This document shows, one piece after another, positions 49,633-61,266 of a stretch of DNA of 64,000 nucleotides. Both the position numbers and the translations under genes were made by a program. The first letter of the stretch is position 1; each line of letters begins with the position of its first letter. A model generated the notes under the pieces. The model did not search any database, was not told the DNA's origin, and saw only the letters and a list, made by a program, of their open reading frames with translations. Source of the stretch: Polyodon spathula (taxonomy: Eukaryota; Chordata; Actinopteri; Acipenseriformes; Polyodontidae); the NCBI RefSeq assembly GCF_017654505.1, contig NC_054543.1:27654747-27718746 (forward strand), written 5' to 3'.

Positions 49633-50987
49633 CAGTGGCTTGCGAAAGTATTGACCCCCCTTGGCATTTTTCCTATTTTGTTGCCTTACAACCTGGAATT
49701 AAAATTGATTTTTATTTGGATTTCATGTAATGGGCATACATAAAATAGTCCAAATTGGTGAAGTGAAATGAAAAATAACTTGTTTAAAAAAATTCTAAAA
49801 AATAAATAATGGAAAAGTGGTGCGTGCATATGTATTCACCCCCTTTGCTATTAAGCCTCTAAATAAGATCTGGTGCAACCAATTACCTTCAGAAGTCACA
49901 TAATTAGTTAAATAAAGTCCACCTGTGTGCAAGCGGCACCATGAAGACCAAGGAGTTCTCCAAATAGGTCAGGGACAAAGTTGTGGAGAAGTACAGATCA
50001 GAGTTGGGTTATAAAAAAATATGCGAAACTTTGAACATCCCACGGAGCACCATTAAAGCCATTATTAAAAAATGGAAAGAATATGGCACCACAACAAACC
50101 TGGCAAGAGAGGGCCGCCCACCAAAACTCACGGACCAGGCGAGGAGGGCAATAATCAGAGAGGCAACAAAGAGACCAAAGATAACCCTGAAGGAGCTGCA
50201 AAGCTCCACAGCGGAGATTGGCGTATCTGTCCATAGGACCACTTTAAGCCGTACACTCCACAGAGCTGGGCTTTACGGAAAAGTGGCCAGAAAAAAGCCA
50301 CTGCTTAAAGAAAAAAATAAGCAAACACGTTTAGTGTTCGCCAAAAGGCATGTGGGAGACTCCCCAAACATATGGAAGAAGGTACTCTGGTCAGATGAGA
50401 CTAAAATTGAGCTTTTTGGCCATCAAGGAAAACGCTATGTCTGGCACAAACCCAACACCTCTCATCACCCCGAGAACACCATCCCCACAGTGAAGCATGG
50501 TGGTGGCAGCATCATGCTGTGGGGATGTTTTTCATCGGCAGGGACTGGGAAACTGGTCAGAATTGAAGGAGTGATGGATGGCGCTAAAAACAGGGAAACT
50601 GACTTAAAGATTGCTGTACACCAGCGGAACCCATCCAAGGAGCTGGAGCAGTTTTGCCTTGAAGAATGGGCAAAAATCCCAGTGGCTAGATGTGCCAAGC
50701 TTATAGATACATACCCCAAGAGACTTGCAACTGTAATTGCTGCAAAAGGTGGCTGTACAAAGTATTGACTTTGGGGGGGAATACATATGCACGCTCAAGT
50801 TTTCTGTTTTTTTGTCTTATTTCTTGTTTGTTTCACAATAAAAAAAATGGTTTGCATCTTCAAAGTGGTAGGCATGTTGTGTAAATCAAATGATACAAAC
50901 CTCCAAAAAATCAATTTTAATTCTAGGTTGTAAGGCAACAAAATAGGAAAAATGCCAAGGGGGGGTCAATACTTTCGCAAGCCACTG
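49633..50987 (+). mobile_element. Tc1-like transposon, family B (1355 bp), inserted in DIRS element
   Basis: The left end CAGTGGCTTGCGAAAGTATT follows TA (49631-49632). The right end AATACTTTCGCAAGCCACTG stops at 50987, followed by CA where TA is expected. Terminal inverted repeats of about 210 bp contain outer and inner direct repeats (GCGAAAGTATTGACCCC and GCATATGTATTCACCCC), the IR/DR layout. The element is shorter than its relatives (about 1.6 kb) because part of the transposase is deleted. Its position between the DIRS terminal repeats shows it inserted later than the DIRS element. Confidence 0.95.
49941..50768 (+). pseudogene. Tc1-like transposase, family B, in-frame deletion of catalytic core
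   Basis: I chose ATG 49941 (MKTKEFSK) by comparison with the other copies. Codon 9 is TAG (49965-49967). The rest is one open frame. The N-terminal paired-like DNA-binding region is intact (GYKKICETLNIPRSTIKAII, then WKEYGTTTNL and GRPPKLT). The first catalytic Asp is present in [11 protein letters not shown], and GGGSIMLWGCFSSAG is normal. At about 50600 the protein jumps from MDGAKNRE straight to DLKIAVHQRNPS. That removes roughly 60 residues that hold the second Asp (QDNDPKH) and the Glu (PIENLW). It continues to the normal end GCTKY. It could bind DNA if the stop were bypassed but cannot catalyse transposition. Confidence 0.93.
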
Positions 50988-51095
50988 CATTAAGCTCAGC
51001 ATAATCCTGTCACCTGACGGCAATACCCATTAGTTTATAGCTATTTCCTCTTTCAGAAAACCGGGGTTGCATCCGCAACCTCACGTTTTCAATCA

Positions 51096-51269
51096 CATTT
51101 GTTCGCTGGCAGTGTCACTGTGATTTTTCCGTCTGTGAGTAGGTTACTATGCCAACTCAAAAATGTTTAAAAACAAAGAAGGAAGAAGAGCTGTCTAAAT
51201 CGGCAGCAGTGTTACAGGATTGACCTAATGTTCAGATAAGAAATGGGTGCATAACAATTCATCTTCTGA
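51096..51269. other. unassigned sequence
   Basis: Short stretch between the DIRS element and a trinucleotide microsatellite. Confidence 0.45.
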
Positions 51270-51271
51270 TG

Positions 51272-51330
<59 letters not shown>
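51270..51330. repeat. (AAT)n microsatellite
   Basis: About 20 uninterrupted trinucleotide units. Confidence 0.96.
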
Positions 51331-51331
<1 letters not shown>

Positions 51332-52329
51332 TCAGTTTACAGTTGTCAAGTACTGCAGAAAGGACGATATAGACATTTCAATGACCGTTGCTGTCTTGTA
51401 ATCCAGTGTTATTCCCCCAAAAACACCAACGCTAAAAATGAACACACAATATGTAGACAGTTTTGCTGAAATTGTTACATCAACCCCCTCCATCAAAAAA
51501 ATAAATAAATAAAAAAGAGTACCTATTAAGTAGCAGCTCTGCGTTATGAAACGAGTAGGAGATAGTGAACAAAACAGTTTTAATTCTCACAGGCAAATGT
51601 GTGCTTTCACAAAAGGGGTTAGAATGTGTAAAAACAGCATGCCGTTTTTTTCCTGAAATCGAGTGTCCAGCAATGCACCATAACAAACTGTAAATTATTA
51701 GCAACTGTACATTTCAAGAAATGTGAAATTATATAAAGTCTTTCAAATGTAAACATCTAACATTATGTACACCTAGCTGTTCATCATTGTGATGCAGAGC
51801 ACTCTCCATTGTCTGACTAAGTTTCTATTTCGAGTTTTTTTTCTTTTCAAAGCTGCGTTGTTTGTACAGGTTGTACATGTTGAAGAGGCAGCCAACACCC
51901 AGGTCGGCACTTGCAGGGTTAAGGAGGATCGTGTGATGTTTCCAAGATGACTGTTTTGCCTTTCATAGACTGCTTCGCTTCTCATATACTGTTTTGACTG
52001 CTTCACTATTGGTCAAAATGTTCTAGTGCAGAATGACTTATTTTTGATGCAGCTGCACCTGCAAGAGATTAGAAAAAATATTTTTTTTCAACTTTTTCTT
52101 CACTGACATAGCTTAGTTTGCTGTTGTATCACTTAGGCTGTATCTAAGCCTAGTCTAATGTAAGATTTCCATTACATGAGAGTAGATGTTAAAACTTTAT
52201 GCTGATTTGAACTTGGATCTCGCCAAGATAAGCATCAACTAAGACGTAGCTTTACAGTAAACTAATGTGATCCATCTGCATCTCCATTCATTTGCATTGC
52301 TTTCCATCTGATGGTGTAGATATCCTTCT
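51331..52329. other. unassigned sequence
   Basis: Nothing recognised. Confidence 0.45.
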
Positions 52330-52646
52330 GTCTGGTAGTGATGGCTGAAGTATAATGCTGGCTCCAGCGCATCAGCACACACAACTGCTGCGATGCTGCC
52401 TCCGAGGATCAACCACAGTGCGGTCTCCCCAGCACATCAGCATGACAACTGTCTGGATTGAGCTAAGTAGGGTACATCTCTAGGGTATTCAAGTGGGTAC
52501 CTTCCACCCTCTGTGTTTTGTCGACTAACCCACAACACCTCAAGAGGGCTGTTCAGTGATTCTGGCGTCCCAGCACCACCTCCACCCCCCCCTCCATCCC
52601 CCACTCAACCCAGCTTACTTACCCGTACATCAGCGTTGCTTTCTTT

Positions 52647-53735
52647 CTATTGTGCTTGAGATCCCCAGCCAGAATCTTTCTGTCTCAACCACATCCAGTT
52701 GCTGCTCCTTTCTGCTGCTTCAGGTAAGTTCTTCACTGTGCGACGTAACTCTTGGCCACTGAAGCCAACATCTCTGAGAAACCAGGTTGTAGTGTGTGCC
52801 ACAAATCCTCGACAACCCACCTCCACTGGGTAAACCCGGACTCTCCATCCTCGCTGTTCCGCTTCAGCAGCTAGTTGAGCATACCAAAGTTTCTTCCTCT
52901 CATACGCCTCAACCGCAGCATCCTCCCATGTCACTGTTAACTCTACCAGATGAACAAGGTGTGATGATCCAGACCACAAGACAATGTCTGGTTGAAGGTT
53001 AGTGGTGGCAGTCTCGGGTGGAAAAATAAGCCGTTGACCAACATCTGCCAGCATCTTCCAGTCTCTAGCAGCTTCCAGTTGTCCTGGGCAAGGCTTGGTT
53101 TTAACACCTTTTCTTGGTGGTTGCTCTCCTGGACGGAGGAATGTTGTCTTTTGTGTGTAATGCTTTGATGGAACTGGTGGCAACTTATTGGTCAGGTTAT
53201 GCTTGTCTTCCAATGCTAAGGCCAAACATCGCAGCATCTGGTCATGGTGCCAAGTAAACCGTCCTTGGCTAAGACCCATCTTACATCCTGTCAAAATGTG
53301 CCTTAATGTTGCAGGTGATGAACAAAAAGGACATGAGGGATCCTCACCCACCCAGAGGTTTAGGTTGTGTGGTGATGGGCGAACATCATATGTTGATCTG
53401 ATGAGGAAACTGATCCTGCTCTTTTCCATTGTTCATAGGTCTTGCCAGCCAATCTTGCGCTGTTCCACACTTTCCTATCTCATCCATTCTCCCTGCTTGG
53501 CCTGGGAAATGGCCTTTATACACCTGATCCTCTACTCCTGTTTTTGCACATTGACTAGCAGCTTCCTCCTTTGAGCTAGGGTTGCCTTGTGCCATGTAGA
53601 AGGAACTGAACTGAGACCAAGACCTCCTCTTCCATTCTGAACATGCCCCATAATATCACTGATTCGAAGGGCAGCCTTGGCATCATCCACAGCTTTGCCT
53701 TTCTTTGCTGCCCACTTTCTTCCAGTTTTCAACAC
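52647..53735 (-). pseudogene. Endonuclease C-terminal region of R2/HERO-type LINE
   Basis: The linker part (53735-53532) reads ALRISDIMGHVQNGRGGLGL and AQRRKLLVN, typical of these LINEs upstream of the nuclease. After frame changes, a 260-codon open frame starts at 53429. It has a CCHC knuckle C33, C36, H44, C49 (CPFC...RHILTGC). The restriction-like nuclease shows PD at 147-148, E163 in VELT and K179/K180 in YERKK, the PD-(D/E)xK order. It runs to the C-terminal GFVAHTTTWFLRDVG region. The nuclease domain itself is uninterrupted, the best preserved part of the element, but it is separated from a functional polymerase. Confidence 0.82.
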
Positions 53736-53812
53736 AGGTGCTGCCTCCGTTACGCATCTGTCGCATTAATCTACTAATGTCAGATGGACCTTGGCACACT
53801 TAAACTCCTCGG

Positions 53813-54208
53813 TTAGAGAAGAGACTGGTAGCTGCAGTATTCCTTTACCATAAAGTCCCACTGCTGAGACAGCGTGGAACTCCCAACCATTTCTGAAGTT
53901 GAAAAACTAAATTGCAAATCCCCAAAGTAGGCTTTCACTAAATTTGTTATTGTCATCGATAAGCTGAAAAAATCAAATGCTGCCCAAAGGAGTTCATGTG
54001 GCACTGAACCATATGCATTAGCCACATCTAGGAATGTCACATGGAGCTCCTTCCCCTCCTTTTTTGTGATTGAATTTGTTGCAAGATTATGCTGATGTGT
54101 TCTAATCATCCTGGGAAACCTGGATCTATGACAGGGGTGCTGATATCCTGCAAACTGTGGTTTGCTTCTTGTCGTTGGATTTCGTTCGACTGACTTGACT
54201 GACTTCAT
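53813..54208 (-). pseudogene. Reverse transcriptase fragment (motif A) of R2/HERO-type LINE
   Basis: The frame contains TKKEGKELHVTFLDVANAYG followed by SVPHELLW. FLDxxNAxxSVP is motif A of the polymerase palm with its catalytic Asp. It continues WAAFDFFSLSMTITNLVKAY. After FSTSE the family sequence is lost and the frame ends. Motif B, the catalytic DD of motif C and the thumb are missing, so a deletion of several hundred base pairs lies near 53870-53890. Confidence 0.78.
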
Positions 54209-54209
54209 A

Positions 54210-54350
54210 AGAAGTACTGATCAATGTGTGGCCCTTGTCCCTTCTCCCCCCCCCTTCCGCATTTCATTCTCCCTTGATGAATCTTCAAACCCCTGACCAT
54301 TGTCACCTTGCTCCAGTCACAGACACAAACCTGGAGTTCCATGTCTTTGC
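54210..54350 (-). pseudogene. N-terminal zinc-finger relic of R2/HERO-type LINE
   Basis: Minus-strand reading gives CVCDWSKVTMVRGLKIHQGR followed by a Cys and, later, GPHIDQYFL. This matches the Y/V-RGL-x-IHQGR-x-x-C finger and the downstream phrase in HERO-like proteins. The first Cys pair is altered (C-x-C instead of C-x2-C). The frame ends in a stop at 54205-54207. Confidence 0.6.
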
Positions 54351-54420
54351 TAATTGTAAATCTTAGAATTAGTCTTTTGTGAAATACTCTCCATTCTCCA
54401 TTCATATGTATTAGTCAGTG

Positions 54421-57400
54421 GTGTTTGACTGAGTTTAGTTAAACAATGCCCTGAGTATTTTATTTTATTTTATTTTTTTGCATAATTACCCCTTGAGTAT
54501 TTTTATGTTGTTTTTAAATTGGATTTTTTTTATACTATTTTATTTTTACAACGGAAAAGTGACTTATATTTTATTTTTGTAACAATTAGTGTGAAAATCC
54601 TCAGAAAAGTTTGTGTTAGTTTGAATTAAAATTTCATCAACATAACAGGCTCTCTGTATTTCTTTTTTGTTGTTTTATGAATGAGTATGAAATTACCTTG
54701 GTGCCCTTGGGTTGGATTTATGTTTTGCCTTTATGCCACCTAGAACTGCCTTGGTGCCCTGAACGCCCAACAAAGGCAACATTGCTTTGCCCTTCATGAC
54801 CTTAACTTCGTGCCCTGATAATTGACTATTTTTCTCAATAGATCGATAAAATATGTTGTTTGTTTTGTAGCAGCTAGAATGTATTTCCACACTCAAGCAT
54901 GCAAACTTAATTTAATGACTCCCAAAGGTTTACTAGTGTTTGAATAAATGTGCAGGAAGATAAAGCCACAGACACGGACTGCATCAAACCACACAATCGC
55001 AAATAAAAAAATCACAGGTAAAACAACATTTAACAACAATGACTCAAGTTTAAACTCTGGTACTATGAAAATTAACTCTACACTAAAAAAAAAAATATTG
55101 TCTTTATATCTGGATCGGACAACCAACATTTAATTCTATATTATATTACAAGGCAGAGTAAACAGGATATACACAATTAAATAATTCTCTCGCCCACACA
55201 TCATTCATGTTTTTCATTACATGCTTGAAACATATATTTTAAATGTCTGAGCATGTCTGTCATGGTTCATAGAAATATTTTCTCTACGAAAGACCTTTAA
55301 AAACATGCTTCTTGATCGATCCCCCACAAAATACCACAGACAAGTTTTCTGGCATGGTAATAAGATCCGCCAAGGCTTACATTTTTGCAATGTGCAATGA
55401 GAAATGCAAATACACAGTGTCATACAGCTGAAATGTCCTTCATGGTACACAAACTTCAAAAACAAACTACCACAGATCTGCTTTATGACAACAGTGTGCA
55501 AAAGTGCAGCTTAAATATGAAATAAGTTGAAAACTTAGTCACCAAGGAATCATCATTGGAATATCTAATTGAGGGCTATTGTCGGGCATAGCAGCAACAT
55601 AGCAGCAACTCAAGACATTTTGCTTGCCTTAGGAGGAAAGATAATTACCTTGGTACGATTCAGTTTATTTATTTAAGCCCATTTTGTTTCAACTTTTTTT
55701 TTTTTTTGTAGCATTGAAGAATACTGGACCAATAGCACTTAGAAGTAGAATGCTGAGGAAGTTTCTTCTGTCCAAGTTCTACTTTCTTCAGCAGAAGTTA
55801 AGAAGTTACCATTAAGACAATGTGTTTATATTGTGTTTTACAATGCTCATACATGGATGCTATAATTCCCATATTTAAACAGTAATGGCACAATAAAATA
55901 TAGCATGTAATGGATAGCTAGGACATTAAAGACAGCAGATCCATACAATCAGTACTAATTCAAAAACACATAAAGGTAAACAAAAAGAGGGTTGTTTGCT
56001 TTGTCTTTACTATTATAACAATATGGGTAATTTAGTGATGGGTAATCCACTCTTTCACAAGCATCTCAAACTTCAATGTTGTTGAACTGTTTCAACTGAG
56101 CCCCCTGCTACACAGGCCTCTAATTTACAGCATGGTGAGGAGCTACATCTTAAACAGTGATACATGTGCTTAATTAGACAAATCCTAGAGGCCACAGGCT
56201 CAAATTAAGCTCATTATAAAGTCTAAATTGGTTTAAACTGCTGTACAATTGGTGTATTTCAAAATGTCTAATTGTTTTCATATTGTAACCAAATAAAAAT
56301 ATTTAAAATAGTATGGTCTTACATCCTATAGGTACACTAATGTATGAAAAAAAATGTTTTACTTAACATCCCTCAGACTCCTTGCTTTTCTTTTACTCCA
56401 CTTTGTGCCATTTCTTGTGAAAGGGAAATAATTAATCCATAACTTCATAAGGCAAAATTTCTGTTCAAGCCAAGTAGACACATGTTGGTTCCTTCAATGC
56501 TGTCTACTGGAAAAGGCAAATAAACTGCCAAAGCCTTTTCCTACGTCAGTCTCTTATAGTTTTACCTCAAAATATATGACTGGGTGTTTGGCCAAGGCTG
56601 ATTTAGCAAGCAAGGTCCCTGAAGTAGATAAAACTGGTTATATTTAGTGGTGTTCGATTCCTTCTGGCAACCCCTCAGATAACTAATAACAAGAAGCACT
56701 CCTTAGTTATGACTGCAGTACATGTAAAACTACATGTGTACAACACTGATGTGTATATGGTATAGACTGTGAAGACACACTCAATATTAAATAGATAACA
56801 CTGCACAGTATAGGAACTACTGTGTAAGCACCAAGGCCAAAATCTGTATCTAACATGTATATTTCTGATCATGTATATTACACATTTCTTTATAGCTTGC
56901 TTGGATAACATTTAAACTCCAAACTATTCACATCCATGTGCACTATGCCATTTAGATACCAATCCTTTCAAAAGTGGTTACCATCTCTCTCTCTCAGTCT
57001 TAAGTGTGAAACATGTTTGTTCTCTTACCAGAAGACTGGATGTGGTTGCCTTGAGATGGCTTCAGAAGCTCCAAAGGGTACTCACTGCTGGCAAGTCCAT
57101 CTGCAGGACAGAAAAATAATTCTGCTTCAAAAATTGTCTGGAGCATTGTAGAAAGAGAAGATTACACTAAATAAGTCGCCCTTAGTGTTACAAATACTGC
57201 AAACATTCTTAGAGAGGAATGTGAAAAGGTAGTGCAACACTGTGTGCAGAGGTAAAGGTGAGACAACGCAAAAGGTTTGTTTGCATGCAGGACCTGTGTG
57301 ATATTTGCATGTAATTGGCAGACACTCTGCAGAGTGAGTGAGAGGGGAGGGAGAAAGGAAAAGAGAAGGAAGAGGAGGTTTGTCAGTAAAAGGCAAATAG

Positions 57401-57423
57401 CTAACAAAAGACAAATAATAATA

Positions 57424-57424
<1 letters not shown>
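54421..57424. other. unassigned sequence with possible regulatory motifs
   Basis: No gene. Sequence at 55200-55650 is complex and contains an octamer ATGCAAAT (55404-55411) and TAATTA (55642-55647). Sequence at 57303-57336 contains an octamer ATTTGCAT and a perfect 14-bp palindrome CACTCTGCAGAGTG. These are suggestive only. Confidence 0.35.
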
Positions 57425-57473
<49 letters not shown>

Positions 57474-57484
57474 CACACACACAC
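57425..57484. repeat. (AAT)n(AC)n compound microsatellite
   Basis: About 15 trinucleotide units followed by six AC units. The poly-Asn and poly-Ile frames across it are artefacts. Confidence 0.95.
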
Positions 57485-59367
57485 AAAAAAGCTATTCATT
57501 TTCAAATAGTTTACCAGCAATACAAAGAGGCAATTTGAGAAAACTAGAGCCCTGGGAAGCATCACCTAAAAATAGACCAAGCAATCTGGACAACCAGGGA
57601 AAACAGCAAGCATGAGTGCTGTATAAAATCTCAGCGCATAAATACACTTCATAGAGAAAGAGCAAGGGGCCGCAGGCAGGCAGTGTGCACAGAAAACAGA
57701 AGGCAAGCTATAAACTCACAGTACAGTCTCGTCTGCTAGTTACTGCCTTTTTATGACATTATAATGTGCAAAAAAGATGTAGATTTAGTACTGTTTAAAA
57801 AAATGTTGTGTATTATAAATCAGATGAGAAAAAAACCAGTGACCTGAAATGGAATCAAGCTGGCAAAAAATACAGTAAAACTGCCATGCTTTGTATCCAA
57901 TTGCCAACACACAGAAAATTCTTTATTGTATAGCCACCCAACCCAATTAATCGCTACCCAAACAAAAGTAATGTATTCAGGTAGCACCCCAATGCAGCAG
58001 CCAGCGTATCACAGTCTGAAAACCTCACTGTGGCAGAACTCCTTCTTAACATTCTTTTAGACAGGGGCCATCAAGTGTGATATCATTTACATTTTAATAT
58101 GGCCCTGAGAAAGACTTCCTGCATAGCGTCTGATCACCAATTAAAAAACACCAGGCTGAAGAGATCATTTACTGTTGTCTTATGTGCTGTGTGCCCCATG
58201 TTTCTTTTAAATTGTGCATCTCGTGGTTTAGCAATGCACTTTACTTCTATCTATCTTTATTTTGAAGGTCCCATACCAAAAATACAGTATTTCTACATAT
58301 TTAACCATTTCACATACTTTCTCTGTCCTAATGTGCAAATGATGAGAGGTCAAAAGGTTACACTGTAAAGGTTGTCGTGGGGGCCCTTTTAGATCTCGTT
58401 GGGAAGCTAAAATCTTGTACGATGTCATAGCCTATCATGTTTACTCTAGGCGGGTTTAGAGATCTGCATAGCAGTCAAAAGGTTAAGAAAGTGGTTAACT
58501 TTGAAGCTCATGTTGAAAATATAAATCACTACACTCTAGTAAAATGTTATCGTGCTTTACATATCACCATTTCCCCCCATTTGTTATCCTTTTCTGAGCT
58601 AGGATGTGCAGAACTACATCTGGGGCTAGTTCACTTCATCGCCATTCAGCAATTCCTGTTTAGATGCCCCATGTGGCCTGTTAGTAAAATTCCATGTGGT
58701 TTCCTATAGATCTCCGAGGGTTTGCAGTGGTGAGACAAACATTCAAATTGAGAATTTCAATTTGGATTGAAAACACCCACTGAGAAAAAAAATACAAACG
58801 AAGAGGGAGTAATCTTGCATTCCTGCAGCTTAAAATAGTGAGTGATTATAAACAAACTGGACAGCCCACAAGAGCTGGTTTCTGAAGTACAGTGAAGGAA
58901 TGTAGTACCGTACCGTATGTAGTAACAGTGTACTGAACATTGATGTGCAGCTATGCAGGTTTCTCCAATGGTGTGCTTTTCTTTCAATGTTACATGAGCT
59001 AAGAAGCCAGGGTCACATCAAAGTACGACTGGATTATTATTTGAAAGGAAAGGAAGGCACCATAGACTCCCACATGCTCTACAATACTAATAATTCAAAC
59101 CCAACCACCAGCGTGGCAGAGGTTCAGCTCACTTATGCAGTTGAGACAGGGCTCTGCGTTCAACAACAGAAACATCATTCGAAGCTGGAAGGCATATTCC
59201 CTCCCTGGGGGATAACACCACAATCCCCACTCTAAAATCCCAACGTTTGGAGTATCGCAACAGAAATGCAGGGCCAGCAGGAGTACCTTGAACATCAGAT
59301 AAAAGAAGAAAAAAAAATAGTTTAAAGATAACAAGTATGTCAGTAACATACATCTCCCCGCCATATA
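57485..59367. other. unassigned sequence
   Basis: No gene recognised in 1.9 kb. Confidence 0.45.
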
Positions 59368-59762
59368 TATAGTGGCTCTCAAAAGTATTCACCCCCCTTG
59401 GACTTTTCCACATTTTATTGTGTTACAACATGGAATCAAAATGGATTTAATTAGGAGTTTTTGCCACTGATCAACACACAAAAAAGTCCATAATGTCAAA
59501 GTGAATAACAAAATTTACAAATTGTTCTAAATTAATTACAAATATAAAACTGAAAATAATTTATTACATACGTATTCACCCCCTTTGCTATGACACACCT
59601 AAATAAGCTCTGGTGCAACCAATAGTCTTTAGAAGTCACATAATTAGTTGAATTGAGTCCACCTGTGTGCAATTAAGGTGTTTCACATGATTTCAGGTTA
59701 AATACACCTGTCTCTGGGAGGTCCTACAGTTGGTTAGTACATTTCCTAACAAAAACTACATC

Positions 59763-60771
59763 ATGAAGACGAAGGAACATTCAAAGCAAATCCAGAAAAA
59801 TGTTCTTCAAAAGCACCAATCAGGGGTAGGATATAAGAACATTATCAAGGCACTGAATATCCCCCGGAGCACAGTAAAGTCCATTACTAAGAAATTGAGA
59901 GAATATGGCACAACTGTGAATCTGTCTAGAACAAGCCATCCTAAAAAAACGAGTATCCGCATGAGAAGGGCACTAGTCAGGGAGGCCACCAAGAGGCTTA
60001 TGGCAACTCTAAAGGAGTTACAGTCTTCCACGGCTGAGCTGGGAGACACTGTGCATACAGCAACAATAGCCAGGGTGCTTCACAAAACTGGCTTTTAAGG
60101 GAGAGTGGCAAAAAGAAAGCCATTGTTGAAAAAAACTCACATCAAATCTTGGATAGAGTTTGCCAGAAGGCATGTGGGAGACTCTGAGACCAAGTGGAAG
60201 AAGATTCTATGGTCTGATGAGACCAAAATAGAGCTTTTTGGCCTCAATGCTAAGCGCTTTGTTTGGCGCAAGCCTAACATTGCACATCATTCTGAGAACA
60301 CCATCCCTACCGTGAAGCATGGTGGTGGCAGCATCACGCTATCGGGATGCTTCTCTGCGTCAGGGCCTGGAAAGCTTGTGAAGATAAAGGGCAAAATGGA
60401 TGCAACAAAGTACAGAGAAATCCTGGAGGAAAACCTGCTGAAGTCTACAAGAGACCTGGGACTTGGGAGAAGATTCATCTTCCAGCAGGACAATGACCCC
60501 AAACATATAGACAAAGCCACACTGGAGTGGCTTGAAAACAAAAAAGTCAATGTACTGGTGTGGCCCAGTCAAAGCCCGGACCTCAATCCAATTGAAAATA
60601 TGTGGAAAGCGTTGAAACCAAAGGTCCCCATCCAACTTGACTGAGCTTGAACAATTTTGCAAAGAAGAACTGTCAAGAATTGCAATGTCCAGATGTGCAA
60701 AGCTGGTAGAGACTTCGACTCATGGACTCATGGCTGTAACTGCTGCCAAAGGTGCCTCTACCAAATATTGA
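59763..60771 (+). pseudogene. Tc1-like transposase (DD34E), family C, two lesions
   Basis: I chose ATG 59763 (MKTKEHSKQIQKNV) to match the other copies; the open frame itself extends upstream to 59730. The paired-like domain is present (GYKNIIKALNIPRSTVKSI, then REYGTTVNL). A TAA at 60096-60098 follows HKTGF. The second open frame begins RVAKRKPLL and contains [21 protein letters not shown] (normally GGGSIMLWGC), QQDNDPKH and DLNPIENMW, so all three catalytic acids with the 34-residue spacing are intact. A small deletion at about 60617-60640 shifts the frame in the KRKVHQRNPTNL region. The normal C-terminus (ASTKY) is readable in the shifted frame, ending at 60771. This is the least damaged of the three transposases here. 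Confidence 0.93.
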
Positions 60772-60983
60772 CTCAAGGGGGTGAATAGTTATGCAATCAA
60801 TTATTATTTGTTTTGTATTTGTAATTAATTTAGAACAATTTGTGGATTTTATTTTTCACTTTGACATTATGGACTTTTTTTGTGTTGATCAGTGGCAAAA
60901 ACTCCTAATTAAATCCATTTTGATTCCATGTTGAGACACAATAAAATGTGGAAAGGTCCAAGGGGGGTGGAAACTTTTGAGAG

Positions 60984-61266
60984 CAACTTTAATGGTTCAC
61001 AGGTGGAGGCCAATGGTAAGGTAATTGTGTCCTCGTTAGGGCAATTTCTTTCATCGGTGCAAACTTGGAGCTTCCACAGCACAGGGTTTTTTTATTTTTC
61101 TTAAAAATATTTCCCAACATAAAACCAATGTCACCTTACAATAATTGATTCTGAGTTTCAGTGTCTAAAAATAAAATATCAAACAGAACGAAATTTCAAT
61201 GTACCATTTGTAATTCCGTAATATGAGAGAATTGGTCAGGGGTCTGAATACTTTTGCAAGGCACTG
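60984..61266 (-). mobile_element. Inverted left end of Tc1 family A
   Basis: This is the reverse complement of roughly 16806-17120 of the family A element. About 31 bp are deleted at about 61087, removing the inner direct repeat. The outer direct repeat and tip are intact. Confidence 0.88.

Larger units (their letters stand above)
48250..51095 (+). mobile_element. DIRS-type tyrosine-recombinase retrotransposon, 3' part, interrupted by Tc1
   Basis: The 3' portion of a DIRS1-like element: end of the polymerase ORF (IWHPNPQLMQLW phrase near 48345), a tyrosine recombinase (48390-49240), then complex terminal repeats. A 15-bp perfect hairpin TTGATGGCTATTTTC (49434-49448) pairs with 49500-49514. 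The motif TACCCATTAGTTGATGGCTA (49424) recurs as a direct copy at 51024-51047. A 50-bp segment (49461-49514) recurs inverted at 51034-51086, with phrases such as GGATGCAACC. These inverted and internal complementary repeats replace LTRs in DIRS elements. A Tc1 transposon (49633-50987) sits in the terminal region. The RT, RNase H and methylase parts are missing. Confidence 0.82.
52330..54420 (-). mobile_element. R2/HERO-type LINE, minus strand, with large internal deletions
   Basis: Reading the minus strand from 54420 to 52330 gives, in order: an N-terminal zinc-finger relic, part of a reverse transcriptase, a linker, a CCHC knuckle with a restriction-endonuclease-like domain, and a 3' UTR-like segment (52640-52330). 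This order is that of early-branching site-specific or semi-specific LINEs (R2, NeSL, HERO), which use a PD-(D/E)xK nuclease instead of an APE-type one. The distance from zinc finger to nuclease is far too short for an intact element, so at least two deletions occurred. Edges are approximate. Confidence 0.82.

Noticed and set aside
58338..58360. AGGTCAAAAGGTTA as a nuclear receptor response element
   Set aside because: Half-site spacing and sequence fit DR2 only loosely, and a single weak site is expected by chance.
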